Positions 49,614 through 59,210 are shown, numbered from the stretch's first letter. The stretch is 64,000 nucleotides of DNA from SVQP01 sp045650025 (GCA_045650025.1 JAZRQR010000020.1:12119-76118), one strand, 5' to 3'. Translations and numbers: made by a program. The notes: generated by a model not told the origin, from the sequence alone.

Positions 49614-50894
49614 ATGCACTATGTAGACATGAGCAAGCAGCAGCTGCTTGCCGAATACCAATCTTTACAAAAGGAATACAATGAAATTCAGGCGCAGGGT
49701 CTTTCTCTGGACCTTTCGCGCGGTAAGCCCAGCGCAGAGCAGCTGGACCTGATTAACGATATGCTGTTTTGTCTGGACCGCGATTCTTGCTTCTCGGAAA
49801 GCGGCTTTGACTGCCGTAACTACGGTATGATGGACGGTGTTCCCGAAGCTAAAAAGCTGTTTGGCGACCTGCTCGGCATTCCCTCCGAAAACATTTTCGT
49901 GGCGGGCAACTCTTCCTTGACCTTAATGTACGATACCATGAGCCGCTGCATGCTGTACGGCACCGCAACCCAAGGCTGCGGACCCTGGTGCAAGCTGGAT
50001 AAGATCAAGTTTTTGTGCCCCTCTCCCGGATATGACCGTCATTTCCTGATCTCCGAATCCATGGGCATTGAAATGATCACCATTCCCATGCTGGAGACCG
50101 GTCCCGATATGGACATGATCGAGGAGCTGGTTGCCAACGACGCATCCATCAAGGGTATCTGGTGTAACCCCAAGTATTCTAACTCCGACGGTTATATTTA
50201 TTCGGATGAAACGGTGGAAAGACTGGCAAGCATGAAGACCGCTGCACCCGATTTCCGCATTTTCTGGGATAACGCTTACGTTGTGCATGCGCTGTATGGC
50301 CAGCATGACGAGCTTGCCGATATTTTTGCACTGTGCGAAAAGCACGGCAATCCCGACAGAGTGTTCTATTTCGCCTCTACCTCCAAGATCACCTTCCCGG
50401 GCGCGGGTGTAGCCATCATGGCAATGTCCAAGGCAAATCTGGAGCACGCCAAGAAGATCCTGACCGTGCAGACCATCAGCTACGATAAGCTCAATCAGCT
50501 GCGCCACGTCAAGTACTTCGGCTCGGCAGAGAACGTGATCCGCATCATGCAAAAGCAGGCGGATGTGCTGCGTCCTCGCTTTGAGATCACCAAGCAGACG
50601 CTGGAGCGCGATCTGGGTGACAAGGGCATTGCGCGCTGGACGGATCCCAAGGGAGGCTACTTCATCAGCCTGTACGTCATGAACGGCACTGCAAAGAGAG
50701 CCTACGCGCTTGCCAAGGATGCGGGCGTGGTGCTGACCAAGGTAGGTGCAACCTACCCTTACGGCATCGACCCCGACGACTCCAATATCCGCATAGCCCC
50801 CACCTATCCTTCCAAGCAAGACCTGACGGCAGCCATGAACGTGCTGACCGTATGTGTTCGCTTAGCGGCACTTGAAAAGCTTCTCGCAGATTAA
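49614..50894 (+). CDS. Aspartate aminotransferase, MocR-like type (Ic)
   Basis: A 426-aa PLP enzyme that exchanges amino groups between aspartate and 2-oxoglutarate. LDLSRGKPSAEQLDL near residue 32 and the PLP-lysine motif FASTSKITFPGAGVA (near residue 258) match the aminotransferase type in Pfam PF12897. WDNAYVVHAL, with the Asp and Tyr that hold PLP, precedes it, and IRIAPTYPS has the Arg for the carboxylate. AGGAG stands before the ATG. It is monocistronic, with promoter and terminator. Confidence 0.9.
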   Translation: MHYVDMSKQQLLAEYQSLQKEYNEIQAQGLSLDLSRGKPSAEQLDLINDMLFCLDRDSCFSESGFDCRNYGMMDGVPEAKKLFGDLLGIPSENIFVAGNSSLTLMYDTMSRCMLYGTATQGCGPWCKLDKIKFLCPSPGYDRHFLISESMGIEMITIPMLETGPDMDMIEELVANDASIKGIWCNPKYSNSDGYIYSDETVERLASMKTAAPDFRIFWDNAYVVHALYGQHDELADIFALCEKHGNPDRVFYFASTSKITFPGAGVAIMAMSKANLEHAKKILTVQTISYDKLNQLRHVKYFGSAENVIRIMQKQADVLRPRFEITKQTLERDLGDKGIARWTDPKGGYFISLYVMNGTAKRAYALAKDAGVVLTKVGATYPYGIDPDDSNIRIAPTYPSKQDLTAAMNVLTVCVRLAALEKLLAD

Positions 50895-50901
50895 TTTTGA
50901 T

Positions 50902-50939
50902 AAAGCAGTCTCAAAAAAATGAGGCTGCTTTGTTTTTTT
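50902..50939 (+). terminator. Terminator after the aminotransferase gene
   Basis: A 12-bp stem AAAGCAGTCTCA/TGAGGCTGCTTT with one G-T pair is followed by GTTTTTTT. Confidence 0.93.
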
Positions 50940-50940
50940 C

Positions 50941-50969
50941 TTGACAGTGGTGCATGTTTTATGTATAAT
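50941..50969 (+). promoter_or_regulatory. Consensus promoter of the radical SAM-rhamnosidase operon
   Basis: TTGACA at 50941-50946 and TATAAT at 50964-50969 have 17-bp spacing. The -35 touches the upstream terminator. Confidence 0.93.
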
Positions 50970-51000
50970 GAAAGTAAGGAAACAGGAAAGGAACGGACAT

Positions 51001-51999
51001 ATGCGCAACAAGGTTACCCAAGCTTCCACCAATCCGTATTCTTACAGCGATACCAACAAGCGTTACTATACCTACGATTATTTTCTCAAGCAGACCTTTG
51101 GCACAAAGGTGGCAAAGCTGCCCATCGATGCGGGCTTTACCTGTCCCAACATTGACGGCAAATGCGGACACGGCGGCTGCATTTATTGCTCGGAAAAGGG
51201 GAGCGGAGATTTTGCACCGCAACCCGACGTGCCGATCTATCAGCAAATGGAAATGTCCTATGCGCTGACCAGCGGCAAATGGAAGACCGACAAGGTCATC
51301 CCGTATTTTCAGGCGCACACCAACACCTACGCGCCCGTGGAGGTGCTCCGGGAAAAATACGAGCAAGCGCTGACCTATCCCGGAGTGGTGGGCATGAATA
51401 TTGCCACGCGTGCCGACTGTCTGGAACCCGATGTAGTGGCATATCTTGCACAGATTGCTAAGCGCACGTATCTGACCGTGGAGCTTGGACTGCAGACCTC
51501 GTGCGATCAAACGGCTGCGCTGATCAACCGCGGGCATAATTTTGCCGCGTTTGTGGCAGGGTATCAGGCCTTGCGGCAAGCAAGCCCCGATATTCATATC
51601 TGCGTGCATATCATTCTGGGCTTGCCCGGGGAGGACACCGACACCATGCTGCGCACCGTGCGTGACGTGGCAGACCTGCACCCCGATCAGGTCAAGATCC
51701 ACCTGCTGCACGTCATCAAGGATACGGTCATGGCGGATATCTACTTGAGCGGCGAGTACGAGCCCATGACGCAAGACGCTTACACGCGCGTGGTGGCGCA
51801 GGCGCTGACGCTGCTGCCGCCCAAGACTGTGATTGCCCGCCTGACGGGAGACGGCGCGCCCGATGCGCTGCTGGCGCCCGATTGGAGCCGCAAAAAGACC
51901 GCCGTGGTCAATGACGTTGATAAGCTGCTGTATCAAAACGACTGGTATCAAGGAAAATTCTATCATAAAACGGAGGAAGATCATGTTTTTGAAAGCTAA
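51001..51999 (+). CDS. TIGR01212 family radical SAM protein
   Basis: A 332-aa iron-sulfur enzyme. The cluster region is FTCPNIDGKCGHGGCIYC (near residue 47), where C-x7-C-x4-C-x2-C contains the spaced cysteines typical of TIGR01212 proteins. MNIATRADCLEPDV and ELGLQTSCDQTAALINRGH are next, then HIILGLPGEDTDTM and VKIHLLHVIKDT. The family is wide in bacteria and related to Elp3-like enzymes; the substrate is probably tRNA or a metabolite, not proven. Overlaps the GH78 gene by 17 bp. Confidence 0.9.
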   Translation: MRNKVTQASTNPYSYSDTNKRYYTYDYFLKQTFGTKVAKLPIDAGFTCPNIDGKCGHGGCIYCSEKGSGDFAPQPDVPIYQQMEMSYALTSGKWKTDKVIPYFQAHTNTYAPVEVLREKYEQALTYPGVVGMNIATRADCLEPDVVAYLAQIAKRTYLTVELGLQTSCDQTAALINRGHNFAAFVAGYQALRQASPDIHICVHIILGLPGEDTDTMLRTVRDVADLHPDQVKIHLLHVIKDTVMADIYLSGEYEPMTQDAYTRVVAQALTLLPPKTVIARLTGDGAPDALLAPDWSRKKTAVVNDVDKLLYQNDWYQGKFYHKTEEDHVFES

Positions 52000-54076
52000 A
52001 TGGATATGGAAGCAGGGCGAGATCCTTGCTGACGAATTTGCAGACTTTGCTGCGGAATTTGAAGCAACGGGTAAATCCCCCTATACGCTTACCATTGCTG
52101 CCGACTCCAATTATACGGTCTATATCAACGGCGAGCTGGCTGCATTCGGGCAGTACGCGGACTATCCGACCTACAAGGTCTGCGACCGCATCGACGTAAC
52201 CAAATTCATCAAGCAGGGCAAAAACCGCATGGTAATCGTGGTTTGGTATTACGGAGACGATACGCAAACCTATATTCACGGTGATCCCGGTGTGATCTTT
52301 GAGCTTTGCGAGCAGGATGCGCCCATTTGCTACTCGGATGAAAACACACTCTCGCGTCTGTCGCGCGATTACATTTCGCATATCAAGCAGCTGATCTCGG
52401 GACAGCTGGGCTTTACATATCACTATGACGCCACCTCGTACGACGGTTTTATTGAACAGAGCATAGCGGACGGCTTTGCGCCCAGCGTAGCCATGCCCAT
52501 GATCTCCACCGACTTTACGCTGCGTCCCATTAAAATGCTGGAGCTTGCGCCCAGATCCGCGGCGCAGATGTGCCTGCAGGGTCTGTTTGATTACGTGGAT
52601 AAGCACGATCGCCCCGACGTGATGATGCAGCATGCGGCGCTGCGCCACCGCTATCCCGAGCAGATCTCGGATATGCGCGGCTTTTTCGGCTTTGATCACC
52701 CCGTGCATTTCAAGACCGAGGATAAGGCGCAGGGCATCTTTTTCGTGGTTGATCTGGGGCAGGAATGGGCAGGATTTTTGGATTTTGATATTGAAGTCCC
52801 ACACGACTGTCAGATTGAGATCGGTTATGGCGAGCACTTGGCTGACGGTAGATGCCGCACCTCGGTGCGCGGATTTTCTTGTGATTACCGTGCAAAAAAG
52901 GGAAGAAACCAATACCTGCATACCTTCCGCCGTTTTGGCTGCAGATACGTGCAGTTTTTCGTCAATGCAACCGAGTTTACCGTGCATTATGCGGGCTTGC
53001 GTCCCACGCTGTATCCTGTGACCGCAAAGAAATTTGAGAAGGGAAATCTCTTGCAGCAAACCATTTACGACGTTTGCACCAATACGCTGCTGCAATGCAT
53101 GCACGAGCACTACGAGGATTGCCCGTGGCGCGAGCAGGCACTTTACTGCATGGATTCGCGTAATCAGATGCTGTGCGGCTATTACGCATTTGGCGAGACA
53201 GAGTTCCCGCGCGCCAACCTTAAGCTCATCTCCAAGGGGCTGCGCCCCGACGGTATTCTCTCGATTTGTTATCCTTCCGGGCTGGATTTTCCGATTCCGT
53301 CATTTTCCACGGTATATTTTATACAAATGGAAGAATATATCCGTCACACGGGTGATACCTCGCTTGCCAAGGAGTGCTATCCCGTGCTGGAAACCATCAT
53401 CAATACCTTTATCGCCAAGCTGCAGGATAACGGCCTGATCGAGAACTTTTACGGCGAGGGTGGCTACTGGAATTTCTACGAATGGTCGCCCGGCATGAAC
53501 GGTCACTTTTTTGAAAAGGTGCGCTGCTTTGAATCTCCCATCAATGCGTTCTTCTCACTTGCCCTGCAGCACATGGCAAAAATCTGCCAAGCACTCGGTA
53601 AGAATGAGGAAGCGGAGCAATATCTGCGCATTTCCGAAGGCGTCAACCGCGCAATTGCCCGTGGATTCTACAATCCCGAAACTAAGCTGTTTGAGTCCTT
53701 TGATAACCGTTGCCGTGGGGAATACAGCGTGCTGACAAACTCGCTTTGCTTGCTGTGCGGTGCGGCAGAGGGGCTGGATCTGATCAATATCCTCAGAATA
53801 CTGTCAACCAACGGCAAGGATAATTGCGGCTATACGGTTTATCCCAACACGCTGAGCATGAATTCCTTCCGCTTTGACGCGCTGCTTAAGATCGACAGGG
53901 AAGTGTACGCACCCATCATTCTGGACGAGATCGACCGCGACTACTTCCACATGCTGCGCAACGGTGCGACTACCTTCTGGGAGACCATTATCGGCCTGTC
54001 GGATTTCGGCCACGCGGCAAGCTTGTGCCACGGCTGGAGCGCACTGCCGATCTATTACTACGAGCAGCTTTTGTAA
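51983..54076 (+). CDS. GH78-type alpha-L-rhamnosidase
   Basis: A 697-aa cytoplasmic glycosidase that releases L-rhamnose from rhamnosides. The N-terminal domain (ADSNYTVYINGELAAFGQYA) is the beta-sandwich that precedes the barrel, FFVVDLGQEWAGFLDFDIEV and RRFGCRYVQFFV are the Bac_rhamnosid regions, and the (alpha/alpha)6 barrel carries DCPWREQALYCMDSRNQ with the acidic residues and NGATTFWE near the end. SLCHGWSALP is a family motif. No signal peptide is present. Released rhamnose could feed rhamnulokinase at 6311, although the genes are far apart. Confidence 0.88.
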   Translation: MFLKAKWIWKQGEILADEFADFAAEFEATGKSPYTLTIAADSNYTVYINGELAAFGQYADYPTYKVCDRIDVTKFIKQGKNRMVIVVWYYGDDTQTYIHGDPGVIFELCEQDAPICYSDENTLSRLSRDYISHIKQLISGQLGFTYHYDATSYDGFIEQSIADGFAPSVAMPMISTDFTLRPIKMLELAPRSAAQMCLQGLFDYVDKHDRPDVMMQHAALRHRYPEQISDMRGFFGFDHPVHFKTEDKAQGIFFVVDLGQEWAGFLDFDIEVPHDCQIEIGYGEHLADGRCRTSVRGFSCDYRAKKGRNQYLHTFRRFGCRYVQFFVNATEFTVHYAGLRPTLYPVTAKKFEKGNLLQQTIYDVCTNTLLQCMHEHYEDCPWREQALYCMDSRNQMLCGYYAFGETEFPRANLKLISKGLRPDGILSICYPSGLDFPIPSFSTVYFIQMEEYIRHTGDTSLAKECYPVLETIINTFIAKLQDNGLIENFYGEGGYWNFYEWSPGMNGHFFEKVRCFESPINAFFSLALQHMAKICQALGKNEEAEQYLRISEGVNRAIARGFYNPETKLFESFDNRCRGEYSVLTNSLCLLCGAAEGLDLINILRILSTNGKDNCGYTVYPNTLSMNSFRFDALLKIDREVYAPIILDEIDRDYFHMLRNGATTFWETIIGLSDFGHAASLCHGWSALPIYYYEQLL

Positions 54077-54146
54077 GTGATAATCGTGTGAATCCTTTTG
54101 TGCACTGTGTCTATAATAATTACAATATTTTGGTTAATGTGACTAT

Positions 54147-54174
54147 TTACGATTGCAACATTTTATGCTATAAT
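54147..54174 (+). promoter_or_regulatory. Promoter of the surface-protein gene
   Basis: TTTACG at 54147-54152 and TG-C-TATAAT (-10 at 54169-54174) have 16-bp spacing. Confidence 0.7.
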
Positions 54175-54227
54175 ATTTAGGCGCATAATAGCGACAAATA
54201 AAAAAATTATCAAAGGAGAAAATCAAC

Positions 54228-55808
54228 ATGAAAAGATTTCTTTCCGTGCTGCTCGCATCTCTGATGGTTCTCGCTCTGGCAGCTGCTTGTGTGTTCAGCA
54301 CCTCCGCAGCTCTCGAGGGTGACTGGGTAACCTCCAGAAGCGGCAGTGACTACGAGGACGAAGGCAGCTACTGCCCCGCTCCCGGCTACCACTACGATCC
54401 CGCTCTCGGTTTCGTTATGGACCCCCCCACCTACGCTAAGGAGACCACTCCTTTCGTACAGGCTCACCTGAAGAATGCTATTGACCTGAAGGCTAACAAC
54501 GACGGTCAGGGCAACTCCGTTAACCTCAAGTTCACCGTTCTTGACTATGCTTACGACGGCGGCGAGAACAAGGACCAGTGGATCGCGCTGACTCTGAACA
54601 GCCAGCCCAGATCTACCCCCGGCTCCACCAAGTACGGCGAAGGTCTGTGCATCCTGATCCGTGGCGGCGGCTACGGCTCCGCACAGGTTCAGCCCTTCTA
54701 CGTAGACAACGAGACCGGCAAGAGCTTCACTCCTGCAACTGCATTCCCCACCGTTGACGTTCCCATGAACGACAAGGACCAGGAAGAGTACACCTTCACC
54801 GTTAAGTATGTTGACGGCGGTTACGTTTTCGCAGTTAACGGCAACGAGTTCGTTGCAGACGCTACCCTGAATGCTCACTTCGACAGAGTATTCGCTGAGG
54901 GTGCATACGTTGGCCTTCTGTGCCAGACCGGTGTTGCTGACACCACCATCTCCCTCGCTATCACTGAGTGGCAGGGCGAGCTCCCCGTAGGTGATGACTC
55001 CGCAGATCCTGAAGAGGACCTCCGTGAGAAGGCTCCCATCGCTGATTCCGCTACTATCGAAGCTAACATGCCCGCAGTTCTGTGGGATTCCACTATGAGA
55101 GACTTCAGAAAGATCTCTCTGTCCGGTGGTGAGTATGTAATCAACGAAGACGGTTCCGTTAAGATCAACATCCAGACCGTTTCTCCTTACATTTCCTTCG
55201 GTATCAAGTCCGAGGTTTCCTACGAAGCAGCTGACTTCCCCTATGTAGTAGTTCTGACCAGAAACTGCATGGCTAACAGCGGTAACGTTTACTACTGCGC
55301 AGGTCCCATCCTGTCCGCAGAGAACAACTACTCCGAGAACTGGACCATCGATGATGTTACTTACCCCGATGGTTGGGCTCTGGGTATCATGGACTTCTCC
55401 GACTACAACGAAGATGGTTGGTACGGCAGAATTAACAGCATCCGTGTTGGTTTTGACTTCTCCGCAGACGATATCGCTGACGAAGAGTTCAACAACTTCG
55501 ACATCGGCTTCATCGGCGCATTCCGCTCCGTTGAAGAGGCTCAGGCTTACACCGCTGCTTGGCTCGCAGCTAAGGGCTACAGCGCAGAAGTAACCACTGA
55601 GGCAGAGACTGAAAAGCCCACCGAGGAAGAGACCACCAAGGCTCCCGAGGCTACTACCGAGGCTAAGACCGAGGCTGGTGCTGACGCAACCACCGAGGCT
55701 GAGACCGAGGCTGCAAAGAAGTCCAACTGCAACTCCATCGTTGCTGCTCCCGTTGTAGCATTCATTGCTATTCTGGGCGTTGCTTTCGTAGCAAAGAAGA
55801 AGGACTAA
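54228..55808 (+). CDS. Secreted, membrane-anchored beta-rich surface protein
   Basis: A 526-aa surface protein. An N-terminal signal (LASLMVLALAAACVFSTSAA) is followed by two beta-rich domains (about 30-260 and 280-455), then a Thr/Glu/Ala stalk (VTTEAETEKPTEEETTKAPE and on) and a final helix AAPVVAFIAILGVAFVAKKK with basic end. A Cys-Asn pair precedes that helix; no LPxTG exists, so it is a C-terminal membrane anchor. The first domain could be LamG- or CBM-like, from form only. Codon bias is strong (GCT, GTT, TCC, AGA), so expression is probably high. Confidence 0.75.
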   Translation: MKRFLSVLLASLMVLALAAACVFSTSAALEGDWVTSRSGSDYEDEGSYCPAPGYHYDPALGFVMDPPTYAKETTPFVQAHLKNAIDLKANNDGQGNSVNLKFTVLDYAYDGGENKDQWIALTLNSQPRSTPGSTKYGEGLCILIRGGGYGSAQVQPFYVDNETGKSFTPATAFPTVDVPMNDKDQEEYTFTVKYVDGGYVFAVNGNEFVADATLNAHFDRVFAEGAYVGLLCQTGVADTTISLAITEWQGELPVGDDSADPEEDLREKAPIADSATIEANMPAVLWDSTMRDFRKISLSGGEYVINEDGSVKINIQTVSPYISFGIKSEVSYEAADFPYVVVLTRNCMANSGNVYYCAGPILSAENNYSENWTIDDVTYPDGWALGIMDFSDYNEDGWYGRINSIRVGFDFSADDIADEEFNNFDIGFIGAFRSVEEAQAYTAAWLAAKGYSAEVTTEAETEKPTEEETTKAPEATTEAKTEAGADATTEAETEAAKKSNCNSIVAAPVVAFIAILGVAFVAKKKD

Positions 55809-55843
55809 TTCTTAACTGAATATAATCTTTCAGACCTATAAAG

Positions 55844-55870
55844 GGGCTGCCGCTTGCGGCAGCCCTTTTT
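55844..55870 (+). terminator. Terminator after the surface-protein gene
   Basis: A perfect 10-bp stem GGGCTGCCGC/GCGGCAGCCC with a TT loop core, flanked by A and T tracts. Confidence 0.92.
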
Positions 55871-55928
55871 GTTTTGTGAATTGTTCAATATGCCTTGAAC
55901 GCGAGGGGATATTTGTGCATACTTACAA

Positions 55929-55957
55929 TTTACAGAAAACAGAAAATGTGGTATAAT
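55929..55957 (+). promoter_or_regulatory. Promoter of the large lipoprotein gene
   Basis: TTTACA at 55929-55934 and TG-G-TATAAT (-10 at 55952-55957) have 17-bp spacing. Confidence 0.82.
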
Positions 55958-56019
55958 ACATCATATGTTCCGTGTTGCCCTTCAAGCGCGACGATTTGTG
56001 CGGAACCAAGGAGTAAAAC

Positions 56020-58083
56020 ATGTCTAGAACACAACTGTTATCCGTTCTTTCTTTGATCCTTTGCCTTGTGATGGTGCTGCCTTTTGCAGCATGTCATCCC
56101 GCAAGCGAAGGGGAAGGACAAACCACCGACCTTGTAACCGATGCGGAAACCGCAGAGGATTCTGCTGCTGACACCGAGGACAATACCGAGGGCAATACCG
56201 AAGCCGATACCGAAACGGGTACCGAGCAGGACACCCAGCCTCCCAAGGAGGAGCTTGGCGTGGCAGGTAAGCCTTCCATCAATTTTGATAAGACCGTTCA
56301 GGTAACCGAGAACGGCGGCGCTGCTGTCGTTACTACCGCGTCCGGTCTTGCTTACACCGCATCCGGCTACAGCCAATATGCAAACGGCTCGTTTACCATC
56401 AACGCAAACCATAAGGTAACGCTGGACGGCTTTGCAGACAGCTTTAACAGATTGACGCTGTGCTACGTTTCGGATGCACCGCTGGAGTGCACCGTAACCT
56501 ACGTGCAGAACGGCAAAACCGTGGAGGATCTGTTCTACCTCGAAGCAGGCACACAGACCTTCTGCGCGCTCACGCTTGGTTATTTGTCCGGCAAGCAGGC
56601 AAGTGATCTGACCGCAATTTCCTTTAGCACCTGCGAGGAAAAGAATGCAAGCTTTGTGCTGTGCGACGTTAAGACCGAGGTTTACGAGGTGTACGCAGAT
56701 GACGTATACTACGTAGAAAACGATGCTTACGTGCTTGGCATTCGTCTTTCCTGGGGCGGTGGCGTTTGCTACATCAAGGATAAGAATAGCCAGATCAAGG
56801 GCATTGAAAACCTGATCAACCAGGCGGACACCGGCAGACTGGTGCAGCAATCCTACTACGGCACGTATGCAAACGGTGAATACGTCAACGGCAATTACAA
56901 TGGCACCACCTGGCCCTACAACCCCGTACAGGGCGGTGACGTGCACGGCAATGCCAGCCGTATCATTGACATCGTGGTAGGCGATAGCTCGCTGTATATC
57001 AAAGCACAGCCGCAGGACTGGGGTCACAACAACGATCTGACCATCAGCTACATGGAAAACGTCTACGTCCTGGAGGACAACTATATCCGCGTAGATAACC
57101 GCTTTGTGGATTTCTCGGGTTGGGAGCACAGATACGCCAACCAGGAGCTGCCCGCATTCTATACGCTGAGCTATTTTAACGAGTTCTCTTACTACGCAGG
57201 CTCCAAGTCCTGGGAAGATCAGCCTCTGACTACCAGAGATGACCTTGGCTTCTGGGGAGATGCAAAATATCACGACGACTGCACCTTCAAGATTCGCTAC
57301 AGCAACACGGAAACCTGGTGCGCATGGACCAACGGCTTGACCGATTACGGCATTGGCTTGTTTGTTCCTAATGTGGATATCCTGCTTGCAGGCAGACACG
57401 CTTATAACGGCAGCAAGGACTCCAAGAACGGCGCTACCAACTACGTAGCCCCCTTGTGCACCATGAAGATCGTATCCTTCGAGCCCATCGAATACAGCTA
57501 CATGATGACCACCGGTACGCTTGACCAGATCCGTAGCACCTTCAAGGCGAACAAGGATTTTGCCACCAACGAATCTCTGCACAACAATTACATCAACGAG
57601 CGTATTGAGGACGAGGGCGCAGCAGTTCCGATGGATAAGCTGGTATTTGACAATCTCAACGCCAGCCTCAAGCTGCAGGCTATGAACAATACCGTTACGG
57701 GCTTTGACGAGGAGCAGAAGGCTGCTACGCTGACCGTTGCGACCGCAAGCGATCCTTATGCCAACATTGATTACACCAAATCTGCTGTTAAGCTCAAGGC
57801 AGAGGATTACACCAAGATCGTGGTTACGTACATGATCCCCACGACCAACAGCCGCTCGACTTATAACGCAGAGCTGTTCTTAAGCACGGGCACCTCCATG
57901 AACGCCGAGGGCGGCAAATCGGTGCGCGGACAGGTCGTAGCCGATGGTGAATACCATACGCTTGAAATCTCGGTAGCGGGACTTTCGTTCTGGTCGGGTA
58001 ATATCAACGCGATCCGCTTTGACTACTTTGATGCATGCGGCGTCGGTGACGTGATCTACGTTCGCTCCATTGAACTCCAATAA
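56020..58083 (+). CDS. Large secreted lipoprotein of unknown function
   Basis: A 687-aa lipoprotein. Signal and lipobox (LPFAAC) are followed by a Thr/Glu/Asp linker to about residue 80. The central part contains IENLINQADTGRLVQQSYYG then YNPVQGGDVHG, typical of beta-sandwich enzymes or carbohydrate-binding proteins, but I cannot name a family. The last 120 residues have a jelly-roll look (KAEDYTKIVVTYMI, then NINAIRFDYFDACGVGDVIY) shared in style with the protein at 54228. Glycan binding or cleavage is inferred, not shown. GGAG stands before the ATG. Confidence 0.7.
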   Translation: MSRTQLLSVLSLILCLVMVLPFAACHPASEGEGQTTDLVTDAETAEDSAADTEDNTEGNTEADTETGTEQDTQPPKEELGVAGKPSINFDKTVQVTENGGAAVVTTASGLAYTASGYSQYANGSFTINANHKVTLDGFADSFNRLTLCYVSDAPLECTVTYVQNGKTVEDLFYLEAGTQTFCALTLGYLSGKQASDLTAISFSTCEEKNASFVLCDVKTEVYEVYADDVYYVENDAYVLGIRLSWGGGVCYIKDKNSQIKGIENLINQADTGRLVQQSYYGTYANGEYVNGNYNGTTWPYNPVQGGDVHGNASRIIDIVVGDSSLYIKAQPQDWGHNNDLTISYMENVYVLEDNYIRVDNRFVDFSGWEHRYANQELPAFYTLSYFNEFSYYAGSKSWEDQPLTTRDDLGFWGDAKYHDDCTFKIRYSNTETWCAWTNGLTDYGIGLFVPNVDILLAGRHAYNGSKDSKNGATNYVAPLCTMKIVSFEPIEYSYMMTTGTLDQIRSTFKANKDFATNESLHNNYINERIEDEGAAVPMDKLVFDNLNASLKLQAMNNTVTGFDEEQKAATLTVATASDPYANIDYTKSAVKLKAEDYTKIVVTYMIPTTNSRSTYNAELFLSTGTSMNAEGGKSVRGQVVADGEYHTLEISVAGLSFWSGNINAIRFDYFDACGVGDVIYVRSIELQ

Positions 58084-58096
58084 CACACAAAAAACC

Positions 58097-58115
58097 TCCG
58101 CGGCATTGCCGCGGA
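58097..58115. terminator. Terminator between the lipoprotein and ruvB
   Basis: A perfect 8-bp stem TCCGCGGC/GCCGCGGA with an ATT loop. A T-run follows on the plus strand at 58122, and the stem also lies behind the ruvB stop. Confidence 0.8.
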
Positions 58116-58126
58116 ACTTGCTTTTT

Positions 58127-59197
58127 TTATTGATCAAACAGGGAAACTTGGTTGTTGATGCCGTTTTTGTTGGGCGCTGCGGGAACGCGCAAGCCAAGGT
58201 GCTCGTAGGCGAGCTTGGTCACGCATCTGCCACGCGGTGTGCGGGAAAGGAAGCCGAGCTGCATCAGATAGGGCTCGTAAACGTCCTCAATCGTCACAGC
58301 CTCTTCGCCAATGGTTGCCGCCAGCGTGTCCAGGCCAACGGGGCCGCCGTCGTAGAACTTGATAATGGCTTCCATCATCTTGCGGTCGGTGTTGTCCAGA
58401 CCCAGCTCGTCGATCTCCAGCTTGTTGAGCGCATAACCGGCAATCTCGGAGTCAATGGTATCCTTACCGCTGACCATAGCAAAGTCACGCACGCGCTTGA
58501 GCAAGCGGTTTGCTATACGGGGCGTGCCTCTGGAGCGCGAAGCAATCTCGTACGAGCCGTCCTCGGTGATGGCAATGCCTAAGATGCCGGCACTGCGACG
58601 CACGATCAGCGCAAGCTCCTCGGGGGTGTAAAGCTCCAGCTTGAGCAGTACGCCAAAGCGGTCACGCAAGGGAGTGGTCAGCTGACCTGCGCGTGTTGTC
58701 GCGCCGATCAGAGTGAACTTCGGCAGGTCGATACGAATGCTGCGTGCAGCGGGACCCTTGCCGATGATAATATCCAGCGCGTAGTCTTCCATAGCGGGGT
58801 AGAGGATCTCCTCAACCGAACGGGAAAGACGGTGGATCTCGTCAATAAACAGCACGTCGCCTTGGTTAAGGTTGGTCAGAAGCGCTGCCAGATCGCCTTG
58901 CTTTTCAATGGCAGGGCCGGAGGTAATGCGAATGTTAACGCCCAGCTCGTTGGCAATGATATTGGAGAGTGTGGTTTTACCCAGTCCGGGAGGGCCGTAG
59001 AGCAGCACGTGGTCAAGCGACTCGCCGCGCATCTTGGCGGCTTCAATGTAAACCTTCAGGTTTTCCTTTGCCTTGTCCTGGCCTACGTAATCTGCCAGCG
59101 TTTTGGGGCGCAGGGAAGCATCAATATCGGAATCCTCGGGGGAATACCCGGTGGATACGATGCGATTTTCATAATCAAAATCCTGTTCTTCGAACAT
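58127..59197 (-). CDS. ruvB: Holliday junction branch-migration ATPase RuvB
   Basis: A 356-aa AAA+ motor that drives branch migration on Holliday junctions with RuvA. Walker A is LLYGPPGLGKTTLSN (near residue 66), Walker B FIDEIHRL, sensor 1 LIGATTRAG and the arginine region RDRFGVLLKLELY. The C-terminal winged helix ends GFLSRTPRGRCVTKLAYEHL. The N-terminal 25 residues precede RPKTLADYVGQ as usual. It is 13 bp after ruvA. Confidence 0.97.
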   Translation of the reverse strand: MFEEQDFDYENRIVSTGYSPEDSDIDASLRPKTLADYVGQDKAKENLKVYIEAAKMRGESLDHVLLYGPPGLGKTTLSNIIANELGVNIRITSGPAIEKQGDLAALLTNLNQGDVLFIDEIHRLSRSVEEILYPAMEDYALDIIIGKGPAARSIRIDLPKFTLIGATTRAGQLTTPLRDRFGVLLKLELYTPEELALIVRRSAGILGIAITEDGSYEIASRSRGTPRIANRLLKRVRDFAMVSGKDTIDSEIAGYALNKLEIDELGLDNTDRKMMEAIIKFYDGGPVGLDTLAATIGEEAVTIEDVYEPYLMQLGFLSRTPRGRCVTKLAYEHLGLRVPAAPNKNGINNQVSLFDQ

Positions 59198-59210
59198 ACA
59201 CCGTGCCTCC

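Noticed and set aside
54077..54227. A further small gene between the rhamnosidase and the surface protein
   Set aside because: The interval is AT-rich and holds only a promoter and ribosome binding site; no ORF with a start signal fits.
55590..55720. Repeated Thr-Glu-Ala coding stretch as a possible CRISPR or tandem repeat
   Set aside because: The repeats are irregular, in frame, and form the stalk of a surface protein.
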